Source of the DNA: Tetrahymena thermophila SB210
Taxonomy: Eukaryota > Ciliophora > Oligohymenophorea > Hymenostomatida > Tetrahymenidae
Direction: 5' to 3'
Length of the DNA: 64,000 nucleotides
Assembly (NCBI RefSeq): GCF_000189635.1
Contig: NW_002476301.1
Coordinates: forward strand, 434,001-498,000
The notes beneath the pieces were generated by a model. That model saw nothing but the letters and a program-made list of their open reading frames with translations, was not told the DNA's origin and did no database searches. Every line of letters starts with the position of its first letter. The stretch's first letter is position 1. A program made the translations under genes and the position numbers. Of the stretch, positions 14,101 through 27,912 are shown piece after piece.

Positions 14101-17100
14101 AAATGGAAAATTTAATTAAGTAAGAATCAAGATAAATATTTTTGCTTGATTTTATAGAGAATCTAAACTTAAAAAATAACTCGTTCTTCAACTATTCAGG
14201 TCTTAATAATTATATTACTAACCATATTACTCCTTGGTTAAAGCTTAACAGCGGTATTAGCAAAATTAAAGAAAGTAAAAATTTAAGAAGTACTAAAGTT
14301 ATTGATGAAAGTTCTGCATAGAAAGATAGCGCTTATTCTAAATTGATTTCACCAGACCATAATTTAGATGATAAAATCCTTTTGCACTTACTCTTTATTA
14401 TAGAGTAAGACTTAAATAACTTAAGATCTATAGAGTTAATAGGTTTAAATGTTAGTGATCTATTCGCTCAGAGACTAAGTAATGTTCTCTCAGATTCTTA
14501 TAAACTTTAAAAATTGATGTTACTTGATCTTTCAAACAATAATCGTTTAACTTCTTATGGTATGAAGTACATCTACTCATCTATAGTAGATAGGGTTTAG
14601 AATGGTTTAAACATTATCCTTACTTCAAACAAATAAGAAATGGAATCAATTGAGCTTATATTGGAAGATATTTTGGAAAGGATTGACTTAATCAAAGAAT
14701 TCATCAGTGAAAGAGCAGAATAAGCTGAATGTACAATTATTTCTATTTCAATTGAAATATATTTTTTGTTAAATTTTTTATTTTGATTAACTTATTAATT
14801 GATTTTTTATTTCATTCAATATATATTATTAAATAAAAAATTAAGAACAAAAGCAGAATACGCCTATACAAAAAAATATTTTCTAGGCAATTTCAATCTA
14901 GAAAAAAGGAAGTTTAGAAAAACTTGAATTATTAGATAATAAAAAAGAAAATATAGAAGATTAGATCGACTAGCATCCACCTCAAGATTTATAATAAGAA
15001 GAAGCGTAAATTAACTAAGATATTAAACCAAATGAGAATTAAGAGAATAAAGAAGAAAAGAAAGATGAAGAAAAATAAGAAGTTGGACTCATCAGGTAGT
15101 CTGCCCCAAAATAACAAGAAAAAAAAATCGATAGCGTAAAATTGTATGGATGGAAACCATTAGAAGATCCATTAACTGAGGAGCTGAATTACTTGGAGCA
15201 GAAATATGAAAAATATATGGAATTATATAAATAATGCCAAAAAGAAGTTTCTGAGTTAGGAGAATAAGCATAAATTGCAAGTTCTGAGGTAATAGCTCAG
15301 AGTCTTGTCAATGTTGGTTTTTATGAGTTTGTAAATAGGTAGATAGCTAGAAAATGGAAAGAAGGCAAACGCTTTTTGGTTATATTTTTAGCAATTTTCT
15401 TTTTTGTTTTTACAATTCTATAATTCACGCTTTTCATTTGCTTTGAGATTGAAGAATATATTGTAAAAAAATATGAACTACGTAAGCTAAAGAAATAGTC
15501 CTAATTCACTTTTTCAAAAGAAGGATAACTGCAAATAAAAGTTATAAAAAAGGTACCATTAATTCTTTAATAAGACGATTTTTATTTTGATATAGACATT
15601 CTTTTGGTCAATTACATACTTGGTTGCACGAGCTTTACTATAGAAGAAGTAAAAAAAATATTTCATTTCTTTTTTTTCCTTTTTTTATTTTTAACTTTTT
15701 AATAAATAAGAATGAAGAAAGGTAGCGCTTGTTGAGAATCTAAAAATTCTTAAAAGATCCTTGCTAACAAAATAAGCACTTAATTAGTAAATAAAAGGAA
15801 AGAAAATCATAATTTTACACTTTAACTTATGCATTTTAGATCTTGATAGTTACCTACTTTGTTTATTTGATTGGTTTTATTTTAATTTCAACGATATTGC
15901 AAATTTATACTCCACTTACAGACAGTTGCAATAGTCTGAACATTTACTGGGATGTTGCATTTTATATATATTGTATTTTTGCAATAACACTTGAAACTCT
16001 ACTTTGTCTAGATGTTTAATACTTAGTAGGTTCCAAGAAAATATGTAACATTAGTTACTTTTCGCTTATGCTTAGATTATTTTTCTCATTTATACTGAAG
16101 TACGATTAATACACAGATATTCAATTCTCCATTTTCCTATACAATTGCTAAGAACACGATCTTAAAAAATTTGGAATTGTTTAGGCGTGTTTTATACTTT
16201 GCAGTTTGTTTAAAGATTTCATAATTGTTTGTCAGTATCTCTAATAACTCTATAGAGACAGGAGTGAACATGACTATGAATAGTTGCCTAATACTTATTT
16301 CATCAATTTATTTACAGGTTTAGCTCTTTCTATTCAAATGAATGCTTTTTCCAAGCTATTAGAAAAATTTTCAACTGTAGGTTTAAGCTATATAAATATC
16401 CGTGTACCTTTTGAGTTCTTGCACTTGCTGTGGAGAATTTTCTTTGCAAATATTCCAACAATATTTATTTATTTCTACATATTCATTGCAGGTATTGGAT
16501 CTTTTGATATTGCTTCATGGGCTGATTAAAGAGTAAATTAATAAATTTATATTCCTATATAATTTATTTTATTATTTAAAGATTTTTGTTACTTCAATCT
16601 TAAGTTTCTGCTATTGTGTGCATTAAGCATGGGTCACTAAGCCCAGCAACTTTACCTCCTATCAGATGAAAGAAAACCTTGAATTTGTTTCTATGTAGGA
16701 GGAATTATATTCTCTAAAAATAAGATATGAAAATAAAATTACTTATTATTCGTATGATGAATTATTCAAAAAGTTGAAGGTGTTCATAGAAATCAATTAA
16801 TTAATATACAAATAAGATTTTTAGAATTTCAATAAGCAATCTCTTTAGAAATTATAATAACAACAGGAAGATTAAAAAAATAATGTAATTGATTCACAAA
16901 AAAATCTTGTATCTCAAGCTAATATCTAGAGTGCTCGCGATTTATGGAATGATTATGATTAATTTGAAGACTCATAGCAAGCAGGTAAAAGAATATTTAT
17001 CTTAATTTAATTAAATAAATATATAATAACTTTTTTAAATCTAAAAATACAATTTAGACATTCTATCAAATGACACAAAATCAAAAGAGTTTTAAGAAAA

Positions 17101-17302
17101 AATTAAAGCCTTAGAAGAAAAATAAAATAAAGATTTCAGCTAATATTAGGATAATTTATTAAGATTTTTGATTTATAAGAAGCTAAACTGGGAATAGTTT
17201 AATCAAAGAGGATTGTTCAAAGGGTCAGGAGAAAAAGAGGAATAAAATGAAATAGACAAGAAAACATAATTTTCAAATAAAGAAGATAACAAACAGAATT
17301 GA
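1017..17302 (+). CDS. Giant leucine-rich-repeat protein with C-terminal multi-pass membrane domain
   Basis: This is one gene of 20 exons. My introns are 1123-1204, 1379-1436, 2038-2120, 2731-2785, 2907-2968, 3894-4131, 5090-5193, 6025-6120, 6307-6361, 6420-6471, 7587-7646, 8559-8607, 8896-8945, 9510-9568, 13072-13141, 14731-14845, 15649-15710, 16533-16581 and 16985-17057. The exons sum to 14,814 nt, a multiple of three, giving about 4,937 residues. Many segments have the LRR look, especially the cysteine-containing AMN1/F-box type, such as LDLTGCNQIYPDCFEILF and IYYSDCKKITERGIAYIL. Charged or Asn/Gln-rich linkers separate them (near 3120-3260, 4140-4330, 11110-11420, 11860-12030, 12420-12790). 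From about residue 4,357 (15.37-16.65 kb) there are some seven hydrophobic segments, then a soluble tail of about 190 residues. No signal peptide is obvious at MKTAILNNNKNFYF. A start at 1205 is a weaker alternative. The function is unknown; LRRs suggest protein binding at a membrane. Gene unity is well supported; the first two joints are least sure. Confidence 0.8.
5125..5178. repeat. (TTTA)n microsatellite inside an intron
   Basis: About 13 copies of TTTA form the core of the 5090-5193 intron of the giant LRR gene. A shorter run of the same unit sits in the next intron (about 6030-6056). Confidence 0.9.
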
Positions 17303-18234
17303 TAAAAATAATATTATATATTTTTTATTTTTGTTAATTAATTTGATAAATTATAAAACATATTAATTTTTATTTCTTAAGCCAATACTTACTAATACCT
17401 ATTTGATATTAAAATATATATTTTTTAATTTAATTTCAAAATATCAAGATTATTTTCTTATATGAATACAGTTCTCTATCTTAATTTTTTAAATATCCAA
17501 AAGACAAACTGTGAAATTTAAGGTTAAAATATTTGAGGTATTTAATAGAAATATTAAAAAAATAATTAATTAAAAATATTAAAACTTTAATTAAAAAAAT
17601 TAATAATAATTATTATTCAATATTTATTAAAATTCATTATTATTTAGAATATTTTTTATTGATTTTTTCTTTTTTTGAAATAATTTTTAAATAAAAATGT
17701 AAAAGGCTTTTTGTTTGTTTATATCTCTCAATCAATATATTGATTTTTGTTATTTTTAATATTACAATGAGATTTTTTCTATTTGAACATTTATTTATTA
17801 AATTCTAATTAAATTGATTTAATTATAAATTAACAAATTAGAAGTAAAATTTTTTTTATCATATTTTTATTAAGAGTATGTTTAAAATTTTTAGGAAAAG
17901 AAATTTTTTTTAGAATATTTGTAAAATTAGCAAAAAAATTAAATGATTCATTAATAATTAATTATATTATTATTTATTTTTCTATCTGCTCTTTTTAATT
18001 CAAGAACAAGAATTTATTTGATTTAAATTAATTTTAACAATAGCTTGATTTATAAATTAATTTTTAAATGAAAAAAAATTAATAAATTAAAAAGTCTAAT
18101 GTAATTATATTATGTATTATAAATATGACATATTTTTTATGTTTAAAAAAATTGTACTGCCAACAATTTATTTATTTTTAATTTATTTATGATTAGTGAA
18201 TAAATGAAACAACCATCACATTGAAAGATATTTT
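17303..18234. other. Intergenic, AT-rich, convergent gene ends
   Basis: It lies between the stop of the giant LRR gene and the stop of the minus-strand kinase, so it holds two 3' ends. I see only poly-A/T-rich DNA. Confidence 0.6.
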
Positions 18235-19390
<1,156 letters not shown>

Positions 19391-19809
19391 TTAAGCAACT
19401 TCTACTTTTGAAATTGAGGATATAATTTTTTCTTGTAAATAAACCTTTCTTTTCTTCTATTTTAAATAATTTTTTATTTATATTAATTAGACGTGTTTTT
19501 TCTTCTTTAAAAATAGTTTTTTAATTAATCAGGAATTTACAATCGACAATTAAAAAATAAAAATCATAGCTACTAATCAACTATTCAAAAAATATAAGAA
19601 CTAACACTTATATAGCAAATAAAAAATTCTACTATTAAAAATAAAATTTTAAAACGAATTTATATAATATTTTTAAATTAAAAATTGCTTTGTTCATCAA
19701 AAATATTAATGGCAATATATTTTTTTGCTAAATTCCAAATATTTGATTAATAGAATATTTTCAAGAACATAATAATTATATATTAACTTAATTTAATTTT
19801 AGAATATTA
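19391..19809. other. Intergenic between two minus-strand genes
   Basis: It is about 420 nt of AT-rich DNA that must hold the kinase promoter and the 3' end of the methyltransferase. No specific element is visible. Confidence 0.55.
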
Positions 19810-21078
19810 TCAAACATTTTTAAACAAATTTCCTAGCTTTCCTCTAGGGGTTAGTACTTAGTCTCCCTAAATATTATTTTATTTTTTATTAAATGATATA
19901 AATATAATTTTAAATAACGGTTTTTACTTTCTTGCATATATAAATGTAATGATAATTATCAGGATCTTTATAGTCGAATAAATTTTCTGAAATTGATTGA
20001 ACATTAGGCTTGTAAATTTTATATACTTTTTTAACATGCCACATGAATTCTGGCTATTTTATTAGTAAATAATATATAAAATATGCAATCTAAAATGAAT
20101 TTTAACTAGAATTTAATCCTTAAGATAAATTCATATTCATTAAAATTATAATTATATATGAATTTACATTTTCTAAAAGCTGTTGTCTTTTCTTTTCTTC
20201 ACCATATGTTACAACCATGTAAACACCATCTTAAGTAAGCACCCTACTTATTTCAGAAAGCATCTTAAATGAATTTTATCTTGAATATTCTCCACACTAT
20301 TGATTATGCATATAGATTTAATTTATTTTGAGTGCAAAATAAAAACATCATGTCTAAAAAATTTAAAGATTTTAGATAATTTTTTATAATTAATTTATAT
20401 TTTAATTTATATATTATGTAAAAGGTATTATTTATTTAATACCAAAACTGAATCTAGAGTGCCCTTATCTATTACACAGTCAAAAGAATTATTTGCAAAT
20501 TTGCCTTTCATGTTTCTAACGTCACAGTGTTCAACTATTATTTTATAAGGAAATTTAGAACCAATAGTAGTAAATTTTTAAAATATTTACATTTAAATGT
20601 ATTTTCAAAACCCTCAGAATATCTTTCAACTAAATGCTTTATTAAATTATTGGAATAGTCCACATTTGTAATGTTTTTATACCCTTCAAAGTACATTTCT
20701 TCGCTCAATACTTTTAAAATTATTGATTAAACATTAAAAAGTTTGCAGTAATCACTATTTTAAATCTTTACGCGATGATCCACATCCTACATTTAGAATT
20801 CTTGTACTTTTATTTATATATTAGGTAATAATATCTTTGACACCATCATAATTCTAGTACCAATCAAATGGCTTTGTGTTTCTATTATTGAGATTTTATA
20901 CATAATTTCATGAAATAATGTAATGTTATGGAATTAGATTAGTTTCTTTTAAAAACTTTTAAAAACTAATATATTTGTAATAATTCTACGTTTAATATCT
21001 CTTTTCCCAATATTCTATTTTTCCATAATGAGAGCTGTTATGGGGAGGATCTTACAATTAGTTTTACTAAATATTCAT
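19810..21078 (-). CDS. EEF1AKMT4/METTL13-type lysine methyltransferase
   Basis: There are seven exons, with introns at 20882-20956, 20711-20771, 20535-20590, 20297-20442, 20054-20167 and 19867-19927. The coding length of 756 nt gives 251 residues, close to the size of this family. The N-terminus carries YGKIEYWEKRY and then KPFDWYQNYDGVKDII, the family lead-in. SAM-binding motif I is ILNVGCGSS and motif post-I is NVDYSNNL. CVIDKGTLDSVL is the FDxVxDKGTLD block and MLSEISRVL is the late helix typical of EF1A methyltransferases. By family knowledge it probably methylates a lysine on elongation factor 1A in the cytosol; the substrate is inferred. The first intron has a GTTTTT donor, the least canonical of the set. 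The last exon ends NLFKNV then TGA. Confidence 0.85.
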
Positions 21079-21904
21079 CTTAGCTTTTTATATTAATTTT
21101 CAGCCTATTTATTTATTACTTTTTATATTATTTTAAATTTTGAATAAATTAACTATATATTTGTTTCTTCTAAATAAAGATTCTGCCATTCAATTAATTA
21201 ATAATAAAAGTTTCAGATTTAATGCAATATTTAGCGAATTCAAGTATAATAAAATATAATCTTTAACAATTAATTTGTTTTACAACAAATAAAACATTTT
21301 ACATTAAACTCATTTAATAAAAAAAAATCAAAGAATAGAAATTTACATAAAATATATCATTTTTTAATGTTTCTATTTGATTGTTTAATTAATAGCAAGT
21401 TAGCAAATAAATGTTTTTACAACTAAGGTAAAGGCTTTTATATATAATATATAATATAAATTAAAATACAAATATGAAATTATTTTTCTGTACTTATGAT
21501 TTAAAAATGTTTAAAATGAAAAATTAAATATTTAAATTGAATTTCATATTCAAAATGACTAAATTAATATGAAATATTTTATTAGCTTAAAAATCAATAA
21601 TATCATATTGAAGATCTCTTAGCTAAAATGTTTTCAAATAATATTTTTTAGAAAAAAATTATTGAAAAACTATGCGTTTTTAACACCATTATTGATAAAG
21701 CGATTTTAAAATTCAAGAAACTTACAATTTTATGAAAAATATTGAATAATATGCCAAAATCAATCATTAATATTAATTTAATATTAAAAGAATATTTAGC
21801 CTATTTTGTATTTACACTACTTATCAGTATTAAAATCTGAAAAAGCATAAGGATACTAAAGTATAAAAAATAATATCTACTTATTCTACATTGCAATTAT
21901 TGTA
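21079..21904. other. Intergenic divergent promoter region
   Basis: It lies between two divergently transcribed genes, so it should hold both promoters. I see only AT-rich sequence with runs of A and T and no clear motif. Confidence 0.55.
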
Positions 21905-23660
21905 ATGAATAGAGAAGAAGGTAACTTCGTCCTTAATTAGTAAGTAGAAATTAATGCTCAAGAAGATTAAAAGTCAGATTCTTCAATGATTTATTCTGAT
22001 AGATAGTCATTATCATTCATTTCAAAATCAAAAGGAGGATTATTGCAAAATCCAGACGGAACTTTGCAATTAAGTAAATTTTTAGATTAAATTGATTCTT
22101 GAAAGAAGTATTTTGAACTACAAATTCGATATTTAAAATCAATTATGCGTAATAATAGTGAAACCAGTTTAAGCATCTGATTATAAAAAGATAAAGGATA
22201 ATCTTAATTATGGGATTAATGGTGATTAAGATGATAATTTATCTTAAGATACATCTTAATTAAGTCTTATGTCTTTGCCTTAAAATTAAGTACTCCTTCC
22301 ACTATATTCTTCTCCTGCTCACCCGTTCTTTATCCCATTAGGGTCACTACCTCAATTTGTAGATTAATTCATTGACTTGTACATCAGACACAACATTTGT
22401 TTTCTACTCTTTCTTATAGTCTAACTTATAGTTGAAGGCGTTTTTTAATATTTGACTTATAAATTTAGAGAAAAGACTATAAAAGAAGTAATTAGTTTTA
22501 AACATTCACTGTATTTATATGATAAAAATTAAGAAAAAATTATAGAGAAAATCAATAATAAAATTTAAACTTTACCAATCCAGTAAAATGATTTTTGCAA
22601 ATATTAACTATTGAACAAAGAAAAGTATTTAATAATTATGAGTTATTTTAAGATAGTAAATACCCATCCTTTAGAAGAACCAAAAATAAATTAATTCATC
22701 CACCAAACAAAAAAATGTTTTATTTTTTTTAAATTGAGAAAATAAGCTAATTAGAGAACTATTATTTGTAAAAGATTTTCAAAATTTTGGCAATTCGTGA
22801 GTGAAAAACTATGAGAAAAAAATTTTTTTATTCAACGTTAATTTGAAAAGTAAAACATTTTTTGATTGATAAAATGAAAACATTATATGAAAAAAAGCAA
22901 AATATAAGCTAATACTCAATAAATAAGCAACCCAATATAACTATAGATAAAAAGAAGAAATTATTCTATCCATTTAACTTTATAAATATTTAATGATTAG
23001 ATGACGATAAAGAAATTTGATCTATAAAAAATTGAAAATTCAATTTTACTTTAAAAATTCTTTTATATTAATTGAAAAAAAAAATTTTATTTATTTTTTA
23101 AAATGCTAGTTGTAGGTAGTTTATGACAAATTGGAGGTGAGCTAAATAGAAAGCATATTCCTGTTTCTATTTTATAGTAATTCTTACTTTATTGTTGATT
23201 TTATATGGCTATTTCCATTTTTAAAGTTATTTAAATAAAAATTTTATTTTAATAATTAAAAGCCAATATACTGTATTTATCAGTTTACTACCTGATCGGA
23301 TTTCTGGCCAGTCTTAAAAAGTCATATAATCTTCTATATTATTTTTCTATCATATCTATCGTTGGGCTTTCATTAGAAATTATTCTAAGTTATATAAACG
23401 AGTAACTTAAAATATTTACAAATTATGTAGAAATTTAAATTTCATAATATGTTTTATTATAGGTTTAATATAATGATATTTTTCTTAAGGGTGATAGCTT
23501 ATGTGTACTCTAAATTCTTATCACACCTGCTTCTCTAACTTTTATTACTTCCCCGATGAAGCAAGTTTTAAAAAAAAGACACTAATCAGGGGACAAGTAT
23601 TGTTTGATATAAGATTCTGATAACTTCTGTTTGATTCTTTTCCTGGTCAGGCATTTTTGA
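21905..23660 (+). CDS. Multi-pass membrane protein, family unknown
   Basis: The start MNREEGNFVLNQQVEI opens an exon to 22073. An intron at 22074-22167 restores a frame that runs to about 22,800 and includes a hydrophobic span (NICFLLFLIVQLIVEGVF). A GTGAGT donor lies near 22,800. Downstream, the frame at about 23140-23230 gives FIVILTLLLILYGYF. It joins across a short intron (about 23230-23267) to LYLSVYYLIGFLASLKKSY and FSIISIVGLSLEIILSYIN. The frame ends at a TGA at 23658-23660. At least four hydrophobic segments are visible, and the N-terminal 70 residues are polar and Ser-rich. The middle exon layout (22.8-23.1 kb) is unresolved and may contain another exon around 22,870-22,990. I recognise no family. 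Confidence 0.55.
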
Positions 23661-25191
23661 TTGATTAATTAATTAATTGTATTCCATTTTTCTGTTTTAT
23701 AATTTTTACCTTAATTTTAAATAAATTTTTATTTTTAAAATTCAAAATTTAATATTTAAAATATATATTTAATATAGTTTTTTATAATTTAAAGACTTAA
23801 GTTTATAAAATTTGTTTATATAATTTATATTTGGTTAATTGTTTATGTAAAAAAGAATATCTTGTTTTATTTTTCACTTATTTTAGCTTAATTAATTTTG
23901 GAATGTTTAAGAATTTATTATTAAATTTGTAAAACAAAAGCAAATATTCAATAATTGTGAATTTAATATTATTAATCCTTAATTGGGTTTTGATGATAAT
24001 TTGGATTCTTAATTTTAAAGAAAAAAATAATCAAAATTAGATTTTTTATAAAATAATCAATGATTTTCATAAATTATTAAAATATAATTTTATTTTTCTT
24101 TTAAGCAACTTTTAAAAAATAAAAAATCTCCTTTGCTATTTCTATGATAAAATAATTTAAAATGAAAATACTTTTTACTTAAACTTAAGTATGCATAGGT
24201 ATTTAAATTAAGAAAAAGAATACCTTTAATACACTTTTAAAGATTCAATATAAAGAAATTGAATTTTTTGTATTAAATTATGTTTAAGTTTTTTGTAAAT
24301 TAAATTTATACTTTTTTAATAAGAGAATCCCTTTACTATTTTTGATATTTAAAATTAAAAGAGAAAATATAAGTAATTTTTTCTCCTATAGAAAAAAATA
24401 AGAAAGAATTTACTTTGAAAATATTACAAATAAATAATTTAATTACACTTGAATTATTGTACATATTCAAAAACTAAATATAAAATAATAATAATATGGC
24501 AATTTTTTAAAAAATAATGTGTCCTTTTAGGTTGTACTGGAGCAGAAAATCATGGAGAGATACTAATAACGAAAAAGAGGAGTAGTATTCTATTGATAAT
24601 TTAAAAATATTTAAAAAATGATAAAAATTTTAGGACCGAAATTAATCAGTTTTACCTTTTGAGAAAGTGTAAATTTTACTATTTAGATAAGGGAATGGAA
24701 TATTTTATGAATTTTTTATAATGCACTGCGTTTTAATTTTAAGAAATAAGTCAGATTGTTACAAATGAATGTGAATAAATTCACAAAATCTTTTATATGA
24801 GAGAAATTTTAATTACTAACAAGGTGTGGATAAAAATAAAAAGAAAGTAAATAAAATCAGCACTTAGAAATCAAACAAAATTAGATCATCCCTTTTCTAA
24901 TATTTTTGATATATTCTTTATTTGAATTTATCAGGAGCAACTTTTGTTTGATCAATAGCACTAATCAAAAATTATGACAAGATTGGGGGGGAAAAATTTA
25001 TCAAAATCTTATAAAAATCAGCACTTAAAAGCATTAACAATTAAATCTAAGTAGAACGCATAATTAATTAATTTAAAATAAATATCTTTTACAAACAAAT
25101 CCTTAATAATCAAATTAAGAAGATTGATTAATTAATTAATTGATTATCTCTCTATAAATTATTTAATATTTTCAAATAAAAAATTAAGATT
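23661..25191. other. AT-rich interval with one coding-like patch
   Basis: It is mostly AT-rich with poly-A/T runs. A coding-like stretch at about 24532-24925 is listed separately. Confidence 0.5.
24532..24925 (+). CDS. Coding-like fragment, uncertain
   Basis: After a TTTTAG that could be a splice acceptor (24525-24530), a frame stays open about 130 codons to TGA. Its residues are protein-like (CTGAENHGEILITKKR, then DKGMEYFMNFLQCTAFQF) and G+C is higher than in the flanks. There is no obvious start codon, so it may be a last exon, an exon of the upstream membrane-protein gene, or a decayed gene. A chance open frame cannot be excluded. Confidence 0.25.
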
Positions 25192-26367
25192 ATGATATCC
25201 TAACAAAACATTTTTGAACTAAACAATAATAACAACAATATGATATACTAAGAATAATTTTCAAATAATTATTTGCTTTCTCAATCCTAATAAAATGAAT
25301 AATACAATTATATCTGCTACCTCAAGGCTTAACTTCTCAAGGCTCAATAAATTGAAGCTGAATAATAACTGTTAAATTTTTATGCTCAAAAATTTTAATA
25401 AGCTCAAAATAGTTAATTATTAATTCCAAATCATTATTAAACAGCTGGATTAGGCCCTAATTAAATTTTATATGGTTAATAACAAATGGGATAAAATTAA
25501 AATATAAATCATATCCCAATTAATTTCAACAATATGAATTAAGTATACCCAAATGATATGGCTTTCAAATAAAGAAGACCTATTTCCTCATCACCATAGT
25601 TATAATCTACTCAATCCCATATTTCTGATTTTTCTCATTTAAATTTTTTACCTAAAATTGAACACTCATCTTTGTAAGATTCCTATTGTTAAATTTCTAA
25701 TTAATCTTTAGAAGGATACAGATTACCAATTCAAAATAATTAAATTACCAGAAATACTTCTTTTTGTTTGTAACAATCTTAACACGAAGAATGCTAATAA
25801 AGCAAATAAGTTCCTTCTATTGTAAAAAAAATTAAAAAAAGCTGCACTTCTTGCTCAAATTGCACTAAAAAAGAGTAACCTAACTTAGACAGTATCCCTT
25901 CATGCTATTCATCTTAATCAAGTGAATCTACAAGTCCTATATATTAAAAAGAAGAAAAATAAACTGCTAAAATATCTTTAAAAAAATAAAATAATAATAA
26001 AAGTAATAAAACCAATGGAAAAAAGAAGATTTCACGTTTAGAAGAAACTCGTGCTGAACGTTGGTCTTTTATGAAGAAGTTTTACAACAAGCAAATTCTC
26101 ATTAACCGTATTTTCATTGATCTTGAAGATGAAAATTTCTAATTGCAACCCACTTAAATTAATTAAATTATCATTAAAAAAGAAGATGGTTCTAATGAAG
26201 AAGAATCTTCAGAAGAAAATAAATCCTTAAATAATAAATAATCTAATTAATTATATACTCCTTCCACACTTCAGTTCTCAAAGGATTAAAATAATACTAA
26301 TTCTTAATAATAAAGCTATCAATACAACGAAAGCAGTAGTACCGAAAATTCATATCCTCTAGTATGA
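25192..26367 (+). CDS. Intronless Gln/Asn-rich protein with a basic C-terminal block
   Basis: It is a single exon of 391 residues, MISQQNIFELNNNNNN to SSSTENSYPLV, full of TAA/TAG glutamines. The first two thirds are low-complexity Gln/Asn/Ser. About residues 215-245 hold a cysteine cluster (KKSCTSCSNCTKKE). About residues 275-310 form an ordered, charged block (RLEETRAERWSFMKKFYNKQ, then ILINRIFIDLEDE), probably the conserved core. The C-terminus is acidic and then Gln/Ser-rich. I do not recognise the family. Basic-aromatic composition with low-complexity flanks would suit a nucleic-acid-binding or regulatory protein, but that is only a guess. Confidence 0.75.
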
Positions 26368-27912
26368 ATTAGCTAGTTTTTTAAGCTACAACAATTATTT
26401 AGTTATTATTTGATACCAAAAAAGCCAAAACTAAATAAACAAAACAAGTAAACAAATTAAATACTAAAAAAAAAAATTATATTTAAATTATGATTAATTC
26501 AAAAATATTTCATATTATCTTTAAAATGTCTTATTCTTCTCATCATGTATATATACTTTATATTAGTAAATTATGGTAATTCTTCAATCTTAAGATATTT
26601 TCCTAATTAATCTTTCTAATATTAAAAATACCTAAGACTCAACCAAAATTGATAAATAATTTGTTTAATAAATTTAACCACAGAATCCAACATATAATCT
26701 TCATCAATAAAAGATAGATAATAAAAAAATTAGATTTTAACAAATTCTTTTATAATTTTAAAACTTGGTATTCCAAATAATGTTTCACTTAAAATTGATC
26801 CATTCATTTTCAAATAGTAATTTAACCTAAGTAAAATATTGAAGATGTATTGATATTTTATATTTAGATTACTAAAAGGATAAATAATTTTGATTCATTT
26901 TCTTTATTTTTGTAATTTATTTCAATTTAGATTCATTTAAAATATTTATCTAAGTATTTATTTAGTAAAAAGATGCATCCACTAAATTTCATTATCATAT
27001 AATAGAATGATTATGATTTATTTAAATCATCAATTTACATAAATTTTAAAATATTTCCAAGCTCAATATTAATTTGGAATGTTGTATTAAATAATTCTTA
27101 AATTTATATTTTGTATTTCATACTAAAAAATATTTAATCCTATAAATAAAAATTCATTTATCTTTAAAAGTTGTTGATTATATATATCTCTAGCAAACAA
27201 ACAATTATAGAGTTGATTTTTTAAGATAGATATCTATTATTTTACTTTCTTTATTACATAAAATTTATTAGAATTATTTTATACTATTGGAAGTAATTTA
27301 TTTAGAATTTGATAAAATTTTATAATTTTTTTTTTGAACTTATCTATTTTATGTGTAATATTTGAGAAGCATCTTTAGATTTTATATCAGAATTTTATAA
27401 AGTAACATAAAATATTAGTGGGTTTGATAGGTGTGCACCTAAATTTATATTTGTTTGTAAGTGGTAAAGAAAAGAATCTATTAGGGTTTATTAAATTGAT
27501 ACTCTCTATTCTATTTTTAATTGTTTTATAAGTGTAATCTAAAAAGAGAAAAATACAAATTTTTTAGAAAGGATTTATTTAAATATTTTACATTATTATA
27601 TTCTTAAGTTATAAATGATAAATTTTTCAAATTTTTTGCATAAATTGGAAATCGAATTAAATTTATTTTGTATGATTGAATATAAATTATTTTTTAGCCT
27701 CATAATTAAAATCTCTTAATTTTCTTGGATCTGCAATCAGATTTAAATCAAGTATAAACCTTCAAACATGTATTTTTAATCAATCTTTCTATATTAAATT
27801 GATAGAGCTTTATTATGATACGTGATTTTTAATTTTTTCGCAATATTTGATTTCCACAAATTTATTAAATTAGATTGAAAAAACAACAAAATTAGAAGTA
27901 CTATAATACTAA
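26368..27912. other. Intergenic, AT-rich
   Basis: It is about 1.5 kb with no frame that looks coding. It should hold the 3' end of the Gln-rich gene and the promoter of the surface-protein gene. Confidence 0.55.
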
